Shown: positions 43,436 to 54,831 of the stretch, in pieces
How the letters are laid out: each line of letters opens with the position of its first letter
Numbering within the stretch: position 1 is the stretch's first letter
Assembly (NCBI GenBank): GCA_922989275.2
Contig: OV277869.1
Span: 44,376,189-44,440,188, forward strand
Reading direction: 5' to 3'
Origin: Gari tellinella
Lineage: Eukaryota > Mollusca > Bivalvia > Cardiida > Psammobiidae
DNA length: 64,000 nt
Notes under the pieces: generated by a model
The model's input: the letters and a program-made list of their open reading frames with translations, nothing else
Told to the model about the DNA's origin: nothing
The model's database searches: none
Position numbers and translations under genes: made by a program

Positions 43436-43685
43436 TTAACTCTTTCCTCCCTGAAACTTAAAATGGACAATTCCAGTTTCCATTTTAGTCTAGTCCATTT
43501 CTGACTTTTAAGGGTTGTTTTTGTCAATGTTTAGCCTTGTGACAAACAGTGAAGACCCTGATCAGAGGGCTCCTTTCGGAGCCCTCTGATCTGGGTCTTC
43601 ACTGTTTGCATATGACATGTATACTATTCACATGTACATGTTTGAAAAGGATGCCTATATGCGGGACTAGGGTTCAAAGAGTTAA
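43436..43685 (+). mobile_element. Full-length family A MITE (250 bp)
   Basis: TTAACTCTTTCCTCCCTGAA to GGGTTCAAAGAGTTAA; core at about 43542-43608 with loop GGGCTCCTTTCGGAGCCC. Confidence 0.85.
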
Positions 43686-43736
43686 TTAATAAAAGTTCTA
43701 AATATTATTGATGTCAGATGTTAAATACAGTAGGAA

Positions 43737-43810
43737 GCTTAATGCAGGACAACAGTTATGCAGAAAGCTTCCTCAGGAGTTTTCCGCATTACTTTTTGTC
43801 CTGCATTAAG
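43737..43810. mobile_element. Family G core
   Basis: GCTTAATGCAGGACAACAGT and ACTTTTTGTCCTGCATTAAG around AAGCTTCCTCAGGAG. Confidence 0.65.
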
Positions 43811-44189
43811 CCACCATCTCAAAAAAGAATTCTGAAAGACTGCCACCTCCAACAATTGTCGTTTGAGTGGCCATTTAATACAAAAATTCCCTGTAATTGA
43901 CATTGGAACATTCCAACAAGGCAGAATCGAAGTACCCATTGAAAACATGAAGATGCACTCGCATTGAAGAATGTAGATAAGGAGTTTTGGTTTGTACCTT
44001 AATGATGACCATTGTTATTGTAATATTGCTATAATGTTGTCATTGTGTGAGTTAGAACAATTGATCAAAAGGTTCTGTACAGTATAACCCGCACTCAGGG
44101 ACCATTAAATAAAGACTTATAATGCAGCATTGCCATCTCTATGAAGAAGAATGGCGGCTTGATAAATACATGCTTAATTAATTTACAGC

Positions 44190-44438
44190 TCTTTACCCAT
44201 TACCCTATAGCCTGTTTCTTGTTTTGAAGACAGGCATCCACTTAAGCAGATTGAAAGTAAAGCAGAATGCGCCTAAAGGCACATTCTGCTTTGCTTTCAG
44301 TCTGCTTTAAGCTACTGTCAGATAGGATAAAGGAAATATTTATGATGGGCATTAATTACTGTATGTAATTGAACTATTTTCTCTGGCAGCGGAATGAATT
44401 CAATGCGTAAAACTGTGCATTTATAGGATAATGCGTTA
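44190..44438 (+). mobile_element. Family B MITE
   Basis: TTTACCCATTACCCTATAGC to GGATAATGCGTTA; core AATGCGCCTAAAGGCACATT. Confidence 0.75.
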
Positions 44439-44953
44439 CAGCAGATTTTTGCTGCATCTAAATGCTATAATTGTCATTTCAGAAATTAAATTTTACCAAT
44501 TAAATGCAAGGAAAACGTTTTCTAGACTTTTGCAAATAAATTTGATCTCTTCATGTGATCAGGATCAAAAGCGTTTTTTCACTAGCCTGTTGTAGCTTAA
44601 TAACAGATAAAGAGCAGATAGCAGTTATGAAGCCGGTGGCATTAACTCCGATATAGTGTCGAAAGGTTTTAACTGATATTCAATAAACCTGTGAGCAAAT
44701 ATTTAGTCAGTTACTGATTGCGCATTCGGTTTGAAAGCTAAAAAGTATTAAAATCCTATCATATCCCGAGGTCTTGAATTGAATGCCTTACAACGTTTCA
44801 AGCTATTTTTAGCATGCCTGTTCAAGTGCATTGATTCCGACTTTATTAACTCTTTCAATCACTGAGTAAATGGCATTCACTAAAAACGCCATCTGCTTGA
44901 CATTTAAATTGCTTTGGCGACTTATCTATATCAATAGGAACAAGATACAATTT
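44439..44953. other. No gene recognised; possible D flank
   Basis: TTAACTCTTTCAATCACTGA at about 44848 may be the left end of the D element whose core starts at 44954. Confidence 0.45.
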
Positions 44954-45020
44954 ACAAACAGTTGGGATCCAGATCAGGCCCCACGTTAGTGGGGCCTGAT
45001 CTAGATCCCAACTGTTTGCA
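44954..45020. mobile_element. Family D palindrome, near perfect
   Basis: ACAAACAGTTGGGATCCAG pairs with CTAGATCCCAACTGTTTG; the GGGATC/GATCCC change is on both arms; centre GGCCCCACGTTAGTGGGGCC. Confidence 0.75.
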
Positions 45021-45341
45021 AAAATCCTCAATACAGGATTCCGGCTTCTAAGGGTCAATTCTTTGAGGCATAATATTAATATTAAAGATATTTGCAAACC
45101 GTCTGGAATAGAGATTAGACAGCAGGTCACTTCTTTGCAAAATTTCAATTTCATATTTCGTCAAACATGGAAGATGAATATTAAGTTTCAGAATTGAAGC
45201 AGGTAATAATTTGAGCAGGCGACGTTCTGTCCATATTCAAAGGAAGAAGTGCGGATCATGTGCTGCAGTAAATGCACAATCAATGCAAAGTCTCATATTT
45301 TGTTTTGTTCTGCAAATCTGCAGATTGTCCTTGCAATGGAT

Positions 45342-46488
45342 GTACAGTCGAATACCGTTACCTCGAAGTTGAACGGACCGTGAAAAAATATCGACGTATC
45401 CGAAGTTCGAGCTAATGGGAGTTGCTCATTTGAGATCTGTATCGTCATATCGAAGTTTTAACGTTATACTCGATCCTAGTGTTTATTGAGTTATATGATT
45501 GGTGATTGAAAATAAATGCGTAGGCAAGTAGAATCTGACAAAATCTTCAACTCATAATTTTCAAATTGATGAAGGTGGTCAGTATTTTTAAAAGTAGAGA
45601 ATCTACGCGTCTAGATCTATTAGATATGATATGCGGGAGCGAGTAAACAATTTTCGTATTTTAATACATTTGGTCGATCTACCTGATTTCATCAGCATAA
45701 ACATCCAGCGCATGGGTGCTAACACAATTTTTATAACATAAAATTAGGTTTACACATTTCATCACACCAACACAGTGAACTGTTTACACTTCCGGTGACG
45801 CTCTGGAAGCGTAAGTTGTTTACATGTTTAATTTTCAAAAGGGTGTGTCCGACTTCGAAACGCCGGCGAATTATTTCGGCGTTTCAAACAGAAGCGGCGT
45901 GTTTGAACTGACTTAGATAAAAACTAAATCAGAAATGAAATGTAACTTTTGTTTGATCTCACTACACTTATTCGCCGTACGTCACCTTCAGTCTGCACTA
46001 CAAAGAATTCTGTAGTCTGATTTAAACAGCGCGGCCATAATTGACTGACCCAGGTTTGACAGAATCGTCATCGAAAATATTTACGCAAACTTCGTAACCA
46101 AAGTTATTCGGGAATTCAATAATAATATTGATCCAGTGCAATTAAGATGGGATTATCTTTCGTGCAGATTGGTGCAATTTCGGACATGTTCACACATTTG
46201 GTGCTATAATCAGTCACGGTGGCCGAGAGCTATTTTCGCACCTCCATCCAATGTTTGCCGAATGTGCGATATGCGGTCACGGTGAAGCAGATATCGACGT
46301 AAGGGTGAGAAAATTTCTCTGGTTCTGAAAAATTACATCGACGTAACCGATAATATCGAGGAAACAATATCGAGCAAATGAGGGATTTACTATATAGATA
46401 AAGAAGGAATTCGCCGGGACCGGCGAAAAATATCGACGTAAGCGGAGTATCGACGTATCCAATATCGAGGTAACGGTATTCGACTGTA
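45342..46488. mobile_element. 1.15-kb non-autonomous TA-type element related to family H
   Basis: The ends TACAGTCGAATACCGTTACC (24-25 matching bases, inverted) are flanked by TA. Subterminal ATATCGACGTA motifs recur near both ends, as in mariner-like elements with repeated subterminal sites. No transposase-like frame is found. The interior differs in composition from its surroundings, with CpG-rich patches near 45785-45905 and 46210-46280, and could include captured host sequence. Confidence 0.75.
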
Positions 46489-46557
46489 TGTGAAACGCTG
46501 ACCTTTGTTGCTGAAAATGGAATCTGTGCATAGCTATAAAATGTCTTTTTCAGTGTT

Positions 46558-46808
46558 TTAACTCTTTGCTCCCTGAAACTTTATATGGACAATATCAGTT
46601 TCCATTTAAGCCTAGTCAATTTCTTACTTTTAAGGGTTGTTTTTGTCAATAATTGGCATTATCACAAACAGTGAAGACCCTGATCAGAGGGCTCCTTTCG
46701 GAGCCCTCTGATCTTGGTCTTCACTGTTTGCACAGGACAAGTGTACTACTCACATATACACTGTTTGAAAAGGACGCCTATAGGCGGGATTAGGGTTCAA
46801 AGGGTTAA
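46558..46808 (+). mobile_element. Full-length family A MITE (251 bp)
   Basis: TTAACTCTTTGCTCCCTGAA to GGGTTCAAAGGGTTAA; the right TTAA (46805-46808) is also the left TTAA of the following B. Confidence 0.85.
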
Positions 46809-47010
46809 CCCATTACTCTATAAATACGTCTTTTTACGCCTCAACACCAAGGAAAATTATGTAGTCCCCACTTGGGAAGTCCTGAACTTGAAACACAAAA
46901 GGCTTTTCCAGTACATTTCAAGATTAGAACTTAAAGCAGGCTAAAGTAAAGTAGAAAGGAACATTCTGCTTTACTTTCAAAACTAAGAAACTTACTATTG
47001 GGTAATATTG
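46805..47010 (-). mobile_element. Family B variant abutting A
   Basis: TTAACCCATTACTCTATAAA, then TAGTCCCCACTTGGGAAGTC (shared with the copy at 55284), reduced core GTAGAAAGGAACATTCTGC, end TATTGGGTAATATTGG. Confidence 0.65.
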
Positions 47011-47230
47011 GCATTACTTTCAGTTACTTCCAGCCTGCAGTAACCATCGTTTATGGATATTTCTGCTATACTTTAAAGAATGATTTTTAAAATTGTTATA
47101 AAAAGTTCCATGAATAGTAAATCGCATGAGCCTTAGATCTGGGTCTGCATTATTTGCCATTCTTTCAAATGTGGGGATACACATTCTTCGTAGTTGCTTA
47201 GTTTTATAAAAATTTTTTTGAAAAGCCCAC

Positions 47231-47481
47231 TTCACTCTTTCCTCCCTGAAACTTTAAATGGAAAATTCCAGTTTCCATTTTAGTCTAGTCCATTTCTGAC
47301 TTTTAAGAGTTGTTTTTGTCAATGTTTGGCATTGTGACAAACAGTGAAGAACCTGATCAGAGGGCTCCTTTCGGAGCCCTCTGATCAGAGTCTTCACTGT
47401 TTGCATAGGACAAGTGTACTATTCACATGTACACTGTTTGAAAAGCACGCCTATATGCGGGACTAGGGTTCAAAGAGTTAA
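47231..47481 (+). mobile_element. Full-length family A MITE (251 bp)
   Basis: TTCACTCTTTCCTCCCTGAA to GGGTTCAAAGAGTTAA; the left TTAA is mutated to TTCA. Confidence 0.85.
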
Positions 47482-48549
47482 AAACCATCATTGTTTTACA
47501 GGGTTTAAATATCAAATGTTTGAGAAACAAGCAAAGATTGAAATGAACTATTGTGGGAGTGAGGGAGAGATAATGTCTGTCCGAGTTGTTACCTGTTATA
47601 CGAGATGTCATATCTTGTCATCAGGTGTATGTGTGAGTAGGGACGGCATATCTTCTCCCTTAATATGTTATATTGGGCGATAATTGGTCTTAATTGGCAA
47701 TATCTGAGACGATTTTGTATGAATACAGTATCTTGAAATTCAGTTTGCAAGTGCTCGATTGAAGGATTTAGAATTGTATAAATATTATAAAATTAGGTAA
47801 TTTACACTGATATAGTAGTCAAAGATTATATAGGTGAAACATTTGACAGTGGAAAAGGTTAGTATTAGTAGTATAGTCAAACAAACATTTAAACCAAAAA
47901 AAAAGATCTTTTGGACGTGTGACACTGCTTATTGCATATAAAAATGATTGCGGTGCTCTTTCGGCATTAATTATGTTCTGCATTCAGCAGCCACCTGTGA
48001 AGCAGTCTCCAGGCTTCTTTATCAAATAATGGCCAGTCCTAGGTTTAACTGTATCGTCATACCTTTCTTCCCATCCATCAAACTATTGGCGCGTTGACCT
48101 ACTACTGATGTTGTGGGGACGTTCGGCCTACAAACGCCAAAAACCTATAGATGGCCATCAAAACCAGTTTATGACAAAATGTTACATCTCAGTAGCACTG
48201 AAATAATAGATAGATCAGTAATGCTTGCAATTGTCTAAAGCATGTCCTCAAGCAAAAAAGTGTCATTTGGGAAAATAAGATGCGCTAACTATGTTGGTAT
48301 GAAAGACTTTCGAATGGTTAATCAATTATGTACTGTAAGTGAATTTTAGGCGAATAGAAAATGCATTCACTGCAAAAAAATATGTTGGTTTATTTTGAAA
48401 TTATGTCAAATTTTTGTTTTTTATTTGCCGGAACCAATTCTTGCTGGGTCCTTAAATTGCGTCATCATTTTAAAACAAAGGGCTTAAAAATGTTACCACT
48501 CACTTTTATGATGAAAGAAAAGTTGTTTTGGTGTGTTGTAAAGGTAGTT
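47482..48549. other. No gene recognised
   Basis: A G right-arm scrap near 47962-48000 (TTATGTTCTGCATTCAGC) is the only repeat signal. Confidence 0.5.
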
Positions 48550-48621
48550 GCTTAAAGCAGGATGAAAGTAAAGCAGAAAGCTCCTGTAGGAGCTTTCTGC
48601 TTTACTTTCATCCTCCTTTAC
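48550..48621. mobile_element. Family G core, near perfect
   Basis: GCTTAAAGCAGGATGAAAGT pairs with ACTTTCATCCTCCTTTA around GAAAGCTCCTGTAGGAGC. Confidence 0.75.
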
Positions 48622-49232
48622 CTGGTATTATAGTCATTAAACATCAGTTAGCTGCCCTTGACTGGTCATAAAAGTGGGTTGTAACTGGGGCAACCAGTTG
48701 AGTTCACCAACAGTAATAAGTTGAAAGTACTATGGATAATTTAACACGACTATTAAAGCACATTAAATCAGTAACACCATTGTTATTTTCTCACAAATAT
48801 TTACCACAAATTGTTTCACCATTAAAGGCTATAACACTTGGCAAAAGAAGGGAAAAAAACTGACTTACTAAACCAATTGAAACAGCTTCGGCTCAATTGA
48901 AGCCATCAACTGAATAATTCATGGGCGAAAAGTTGTGAAAAGTTAGGATAGAGAACAAGACTAACATTGTTAGCATTCCGAATCTTACAAATCTATCTTT
49001 AATGGCCGATACATTCATTGGCAAGAATATTTATTCGAAGCTCAGTAAAATAGAGAGAAGCCATGTGAATGAATTTATTTAACAAGTTAATGGATTTAGC
49101 AGTTTTTTCGAGGCTAGACCACAATTTGTAAATAGAATCTTGACTGCAAAACCATATTGCACATGAATACAATCAAAACTTTGTTCAGCAAACATACAAA
49201 TGGTGTTTAGGTTGTCTTTAAGATATATCCTT
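48622..49232. other. No gene recognised
   Basis: Unassigned AT-rich sequence. Confidence 0.5.
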
Positions 49233-49305
49233 GCTTAATGAAGGACAAAAGTAATGCAGAAAGCTCCTTTTGGAGCTTTCTGCATTACTTTTGTCCTGCA
49301 TTAAG
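49233..49305. mobile_element. Family G core, near perfect
   Basis: GCTTAATGAAGGACAAAAGT pairs with ACTTTTGTCCTGCATTAAG around AAGCTCCTTTTGGAGCTT. Confidence 0.75.
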
Positions 49306-49347
49306 TAGCCCCTGTCTTTGAAAAATGTGAATACATGTAATTAGTGT

Positions 49348-49598
49348 TTAACCCTTTACCTGATAGCCTATTTCTAGTATTGAAGATAGGCAACTACTTA
49401 AAGTAGGTTAAAAGTAAAGCAGAATGCGCCTTAAGGCGCATTCTGCTTTACTTTCATCCTGCTTTAAGCTATCATGTGTTAAAATATAGAAAATATTCCC
49501 TATAATATATATTCATTACTGATTAAATTGGAACTATTTCTTCAGCGGAGGAATAAATCACATTCGCTAAAAGTCACTTCTATGGGGGAAAGGGTTAA
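49348..49598 (+). mobile_element. Full-length family B MITE (251 bp)
   Basis: TTAACCCTTTACCTGATAGC to GGGGGAAAGGGTTAA; perfect core AATGCGCCTTAAGGCGCATT. Confidence 0.85.
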
Positions 49599-50744
49599 CA
49601 ACAGTCACTTATTTAGGTGTAATAATGTTTGTTCTGTTGCTGAATGTTGGTCTCTATCTATGGCTATTAGAAGGAGTTGATTTATGTTTGAATTAAGCTG
49701 CAGGGGTGTACTTTATGGCAAAAAGTTTAAGATATACTTGTGCAAACACGTAGTAAAGCTGTAAAGAAGGCCAAGAGTGGAGTATCATCAGAAAATGTCA
49801 ATGAGCGAGGGCCGACCAATAAGTTTTGAGATCATCACTTTGAATGCGAGTGGGTGTTCACTCTTTGAAATTATTTTTTTAATGAAAGGATATAATTTTA
49901 TATGAGCCACATGACTTTCACTGAAATAAGAAAAAATGGACATTACAAATATTTCCTTTTTGTTTTGGCATAAAATTTCCAATATTAAGTAATAGTTGTG
50001 TATCAGTTTCATTCTCATTCATGAAGAACAGCCGACAGATTTTTGTAATGCTTGTTTTGACTGTTGTATAGGGTTAAACAGAAAAGCAAACATGTAGTAA
50101 GACGTTATGTCAACTTTTTGGACAGCCCTCTTAGTTGTTTGAATTTAATCAGCACAGATTAGGTCTGTAGTGTTGATAGAACGAAGGTGGGACAGCCATA
50201 TATAATCAAATATTTCTATAGTAAAGCAGAAAAGTAAATTTACTTTGGGTATAGGGTTCAGGACTCAAGATAACCCAGTATAAAGCTGTGTGCATTGACA
50301 TGTTATCTTATACTAGTACTGGTTAGCGTGTCAGTGATATCACCGAGAAGTTACTCAAAATTCACCAGTGCTCTAGTGATTTATATCGGACTAGTATTTT
50401 TACCGATTTTTGTCGAGTTTTTTAGGTCGGATTTTGGATTTTTAAAAAGTGTGAAAAGTTGATAGATATAGGTTCTAATTGAGGAACAGTCATAATATTT
50501 GTATTGGATATTGAGTGTGAATCTAAACTTGGATTGTGTCAGTCTATTGGACACAGGTAGTTTCTTACTGGGGACCTAATTTGGTTGTATATTTGCACAG
50601 GTGAGAACATTTTAAACAAATATTTTTAAAAAAATAGCAAACCTTTGTATCAGTATATCAGTACATGTATGTAAACAGGTTATGTAAAATAACTGCATTA
50701 CAAGTGTATTTAACTGAAACAGAGATATGTAGTTTGCACATTTT
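49599..50744. other. No gene or known repeat recognised
   Basis: About 1.1 kb free of the palindromic families, AT-rich, with no coding signal. Confidence 0.5.
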
Positions 50745-50925
50745 CATTCAAATTTTTATGTACATTTTATTCATGTAAGATATATAATATAAGAACTGTT
50801 TTATATCCTAGTAGGTGGCAACTTAAGGCAGGCTGAAAGTAAAGGCACATTCTGCTTTACTTTCAACCTGCTTTAAGTAGATATATATGTTCAGTACTAG
50901 AAGCAGGCTATACTGTAATGTGTGA
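50745..50925 (-). mobile_element. Eroded family B MITE
   Basis: ACTTAAGGCAGGCTGAAAGT, GGCACATTCTGCTTTACTTT and ACTAGAAGCAGGCTATA survive. Confidence 0.6.
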
Positions 50926-51146
50926 GATCTCTTCTTAAAGCTGACTAACAGAATTAGACAATGAGGTAACAGAGGGTTTCAATGTCTAGTAGACATACAG
51001 ACAGGAATGGTCAATAATGTCTGCCCATGTCACAGACAATCTATTGAGTTTGTACATAAATACTGCAGCATCCATTGAACAGCCACTGTCAAACATGTTT
51101 TCCATACATTATAATTGTTTTCAGTTTTTAAGACAGATGGTTGCTT

Positions 51147-51460
51147 AACCCATTACTCCATAACCTGTGTCTTCACTTTGAAGACAAGTGAATGCTTAAA
51201 GCAGAATGAAAGTAAAGCAGAATACGCCTTGAGTTGCACTTTGCTTTACTTGCAGCTATGTACCAAAATAAATATTTAATATTTATTCTAGCAGATGATA
51301 GCTTAAAGCATGCTGAAAGTAAAGCAGAATGCGCCTTAAGGCGCATTCTGCTTTACCTTCAACCTACTTTAAGTAGTCAGCTGTCTTCAAAAACTCGAAA
51401 CAGTATATGGGATAATGGATTAAATGTATTGAAGGACTTATCTATGGAGTAATGGGTTAA
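51147..51460. mobile_element. Two family B copies in opposite orientation, merged
   Basis: A plus-orientation left half (TTAACCCATTACTCCATAAC .. AATACGCCTTGAGTTGC) is followed by an inverted B piece with perfect core AATGCGCCTTAAGGCGCATT and end GGGATAATGGATTAA. The plus right end TATGGAGTAATGGGTTAA closes the group. Confidence 0.65.
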
Positions 51461-51865
51461 GGTCTAAAGGTTTAGTCTCAACTTAAGATTTAATAGAGAC
51501 ACAACGATTTGAAGCTCTACTCCCCCACTCCTCTTATCTAAGTCTATGGTCACTTAGTTATAGAAATTAGCCACTGAGATACTAAGTATCTGAAAATTTA
51601 GCCATAAACATTGGACATTTACGATACTATAAACATTTCTAATGCAGTAAACAATGCAGATTCAGACAGATTGTGCAGATTGTGACAATCGTTAGATGCC
51701 CTGTGGTAAAATCATTGTTTGATCGTAATCAGTCTATACCAGAGGTGGTCAGGTCTTGGGTGGAAATTTGCCTTGTAGTAAAAGTATGATTATTGTACAA
51801 TAAAGCTCAGCCATGTTGGCTGCACAAAACAAAGACTAGTTGATGGTATAGACGACAGAACGCAG

Positions 51866-51937
51866 TTTAAAGCAAGATGAAAGTAAAGCAGAAAGCTCCT
51901 GTAGGAGCTTTCTGCTTTACTTTCATATTGCTTTAAA
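51866..51937. mobile_element. Family G core, near perfect
   Basis: TTTAAAGCAAGATGAAAGTA pairs with TACTTTCATATTGCTTTAAA around AGCTCCTGTAGGAGCT. Confidence 0.75.
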
Positions 51938-51966
51938 AAGGGATCAACTGTTCATAGTATATTGTC

Positions 51967-52027
51967 AGCAAACATTATAGACCCAGATGCAATTTTCTGC
52001 ACATCATCATTCTGAGTCTCTACTGTT
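51967..52027. mobile_element. Degenerate A-type core
   Basis: GCAAACATTATAGACCCAG and CTGAGTCTCTACTGTTTGG; the centre no longer matches A. Confidence 0.45.
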
Positions 52028-52942
52028 TGGTATAAACTGTTTACATACAACGTAGTGTTGTCCTAGGTCTTCAGTGTTTGCATATATCCTTTATTGGAGA
52101 CATGTAGACAAGGTTAAATGGGCTGACATTTGTTTGTTTGCCAAACTTTGCAAATGACTATTGCTGGATGCAGTTTTTTCTAAATGGTCAGTTATACTTC
52201 GTGGAAAGAGGAACAGGTAATGTTCATGACTATGTACTTTCATAAATTTTGTAATGCAACAAATAGTAAAGATGAGATTCTGCATATATTGTGACATCCT
52301 ATCTGTCTGTACTGTTTGCTGTAAATTGTTTGAATCTGACCTATGACCTGTGTATATACATTGTTTGCCTATGTCTTTATAGGAAGACTAAACATTGGTT
52401 CTTTGCCAAATATGGTCAATTGCCAGCGAAAAATGCAGTTTTCCAAACGGTCAACTAGCCATACTTAGGGGAGTGGGGAGCCTGTAATGGTTGGGTCCGT
52501 AGCCTATCAATTATAAGGGTGTAGCTTTTACGACTGTCCCATTCTATAGTGTGTTGCTTCGCCCCCAGGGCATACAGTGTCACCATCCAGACAAAGTGTT
52601 AAATATAAAAAATGGTTGCTGTCACGCAAAATGGTTTACACGCAGAAAATAGCTCCAGAGTTGGACAGTGTAACAAACTGTTATGGGTTCGCTAGTTGAA
52701 GTTTTAACTCATACGTGTGCATATGTTTTTTAGTGTGTGTAAAATTTAGTCATATACATATATATAGTATTACATACAGTCAGTGGAATACAGAGTGCAA
52801 TATAGTTTATATACAATGGAAAATCTTGTATTGGATATGCTAATGGTATGGAGACGTTATTCTGAATTTAAGTCTAGTTTTAGTGTCACTTTTATCACAT
52901 TTTATCATGCGAAATTGTGGACATTTTCTATCGGACGGATTC
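52028..52942. other. No gene recognised
   Basis: Unassigned sequence; no exon or known repeat supported. Confidence 0.5.
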
Positions 52943-53196
52943 TTAACCAGTTACTCCATAAGATGCCTTTTACGCATTAAGTTTATTCTTCCACTGAAGA
53001 AATAAGTTCCATTTTTATACAGTTATGAATATGTATCATAAGAAATCTTTTCTATATCCTAGCTTGTAGATGATAGCTTAGAGCAGGCTGAAAGTAAAGC
53101 TGAATGTGCCTGAAGGCACATTCTGCTTTACTTTCATCCTGCTTTAAATGTTTACCTGTCTTCGGAACTAGAAAAAGGCTATGGGGTAAAGGTTTA
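52943..53196 (-). mobile_element. Full-length family B MITE (254 bp)
   Basis: TTAACCAGTTACTCCATAAG to GGGGTAAAGGTTTAA; core AATGTGCCTGAAGGCACATT is symmetric. Confidence 0.8.
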
Positions 53197-53384
53197 AACC
53201 AGCACAGATTTGTTGATGACCTTTTGACAATGTGATAGTTGTTTGTTTAGATGTACTTTGCATGCTTCATTTCTATTTTTGGTACTGCTCTGATTTCTCC
53301 TGAGGTTCAAGCTGTTTTAGTATGGTTTTAGTATGGTTGTAGGATAAAAAGCTTTATACCAATTTCTTTTGAAGCATATTTTCA

Positions 53385-53627
53385 TTGCGTAACATTCTAG
53401 CTTTGTAGATAGGTGACCACTTAAAGCAGGTTGAAAGTTTAAGCAGAAATCATTTGAAGGCGCATGCTGCTTTACTTTCAACCTGCTTAAAGCTATCAAT
53501 TGCTAGGATATTAGAAACATTCTCCTGATACATATCGATGCCTGTATAAAATGGAACTATTTCATTTAGTTGAGGAAAACATTAAAAGCAAAAAAAGGCA
53601 TAGATATGGGGTAATTGGGTAATAGGT
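53385..53627 (+). mobile_element. Family B MITE, worn ends
   Basis: TAGATAGGTGACCACTTAAA, core arms GAAATCATTTGAAGGCGCAT, end GGGGTAATTGGGTAATAGG. Confidence 0.65.
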
Positions 53628-53693
53628 TTAAAATATTGGTACATGTAGTTGGATTCACATGAGTTTGACTTACCCTGGTCCAAGACAACAGTT

Positions 53694-53911
53694 TAGGGCT
53701 CCAGATAAGGGGGATATTTCAAAAAAACTAAAATCTTTATTTTTGAATTAAACCCTATGGTGTAACTACTCATTAGAATCGTCTAGAAGAGATGATTCGA
53801 ATCGTCTAGAAGAGATGATTCTAATGAGTAGTAACACCATAGGATTTGATAATGAAATGAGTGAGAAAATGTTGAATTTGTTCAATTCACTCCCTCTTAT
53901 CTGGAGCCCTG
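53694..53911. mobile_element. Family C MITE with duplicated hairpin centre
   Basis: TAGGGCTCCAGATAAGGGGG to CTTATCTGGAGCCCTG. The central GAATCGTCTAGAAGAGATGA unit is present twice in tandem (about 53775-53820). It lies 82 bp upstream of the RBMS exon. Flanks share CAGTT. Confidence 0.75.
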
Positions 53912-53993
53912 CAGTTACTGTACCTAACCTTTTGAAAGATCAAATGCTCCTTGATGCTGTATTATCATAGCCATGTAAATTGTCTATTTTCAG

Positions 53994-54154
53994 ACCTATA
54001 CTCCCCGCAACATGCCGGCCGCGAGTCCAAACACGTCGGGGTCACAGTCCAGTCAGGGAAGCCAGTCTGGGGACCAGCTGAGTAAAACCAATCTCTATAT
54101 ACGAGGGCTCAACCCTAATACCACAGATAAGGACCTAGTAAATTTATGCCAACC
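53994..54154 (+). CDS. RBMS: Internal coding exon of an RBMS/shep-type single-stranded nucleic-acid-binding protein (start of RRM1)
   Basis: The 161-bp exon reads in frame from its first base and encodes 53 residues plus two bases of a proline codon. Residues 11-28 are a Ser/Gln/Gly-rich linker. Residues 29-39 read [11 protein letters not shown], containing the RNP2 strand LYIRGL, followed by [12 protein letters not shown]. This is the conserved entry into RRM1 of the RBMS1/2/3 and Drosophila alan shepard family. These proteins carry two RRMs, bind A/U-rich single-stranded RNA or DNA, and act in RNA metabolism and translation. A pyrimidine-rich acceptor ends in AG at 53992-53993. The donor GTAAGT starts at 54155 and splits the proline codon of LCQP, where vertebrate RBMS genes also place an intron as far as I recall. 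An ATG at 54012 is in frame, but the frame is open upstream of it to the acceptor, so it need not be the start. The rest of RRM1 (RNP1) and RRM2 must lie beyond 64000. Family assignment is strong; which paralogue cannot be told. Confidence 0.9.
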
Positions 54155-54390
54155 GTAAGTTTCCCTCCTTCAATTTATTGATGAAATGCAAAGCACTATT
54201 TGTATCAAGTCATCGGTTCTATAAGTGATTGGCTGAAAGTTGCTGCTTGTGTGATCAGGTTTTTGAATTACAATAGATCAAATTTTGGACTGTGTTGTTA
54301 AATTCAAAAGTAATCATTACTAGAAAATATTGCAAAGGAGAATTTTATAAGACCCAAGAATGCTGAAACAACAATTCTCCAGGATGATAG

Positions 54391-54450
54391 AATAGGATGA
54401 AAGTAAAGCTGAAAGGGAGCTATTTGCTTCACTTTATCCTAAAGTAAGCT
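54391..54450. mobile_element. Degenerate family G core
   Basis: AATAGGATGAAAGTAAAGC and GCTTCACTTTATCCTAAAG around GAAAGGGAGC. Confidence 0.5.
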
Positions 54451-54765
54451 TCCACCTGTCTTAAAGACTGCGAGCACTGAACACCCAAAAGTTTTTCTAT
54501 AGGTATTTTATAGTCTTGGCCAATAATGGAAAGGGGATTTAATGGACCAAAATGAGCTAAAAACAATGAAATGGTGAAAAAGACTTCCTCAGTCACATGG
54601 TGCAAGAACTTGAAGGCAAACGAAGGAACTAAACAATGTGGTGTGCACTTGTGCCATGTGTGCATGCCAAGTGCATGCTCTTGCATGACAGCTACTCAGC
54701 CTGTCGTGAACTCGTTAATCCCATTGCACGCTGGCCGTGAACTTTCTAAACTGTTGATAACTTTT

Positions 54766-54831
54766 ACAAATAGTTTAGATCCAGATCAGGCCCCACACTT
54801 GTGGGGCCTGATCTGGATCCAAACTGTTTGA
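54766..54831. mobile_element. Family D palindrome, near perfect
   Basis: ACAAATAGTTTAGATCCAG pairs with CTGGATCCAAACTGTTTG; centre GGCCCCACACTTGTGGGGCC. A D-like left end (GTTAATCCCATTGCACGC) lies near 54714. Confidence 0.75.

Larger units (their letters stand above)
1..53993 (+). other. Probable long intron (or 5' flank plus intron) upstream of the RBMS exon
   Basis: No second exon can be supported in this stretch on either strand. It is AT-rich, full of short palindromic transposon copies, and ends in a normal 3' splice site at 53993. If the exon is internal, as its phase and open upstream frame suggest, this is a single intron of more than 50 kb or several introns with unrecognised small exons. 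A small non-coding or poorly conserved first exon could be hidden here. Confidence 0.6.

Noticed and set aside
47414..47683. Open frames sharing a peptide beginning YYSHVHCLK (also at 6018-6224 minus and 46714-46944 plus)
   Set aside because: The shared peptide is translated from the right end of family A elements. It recurs with the repeat and has no gene context.
49233..49305. Rho-independent terminator-like hairpins, here and at most G, A and D cores
   Set aside because: The genome is eukaryotic with a spliced exon. The hairpins are dispersed transposon cores.
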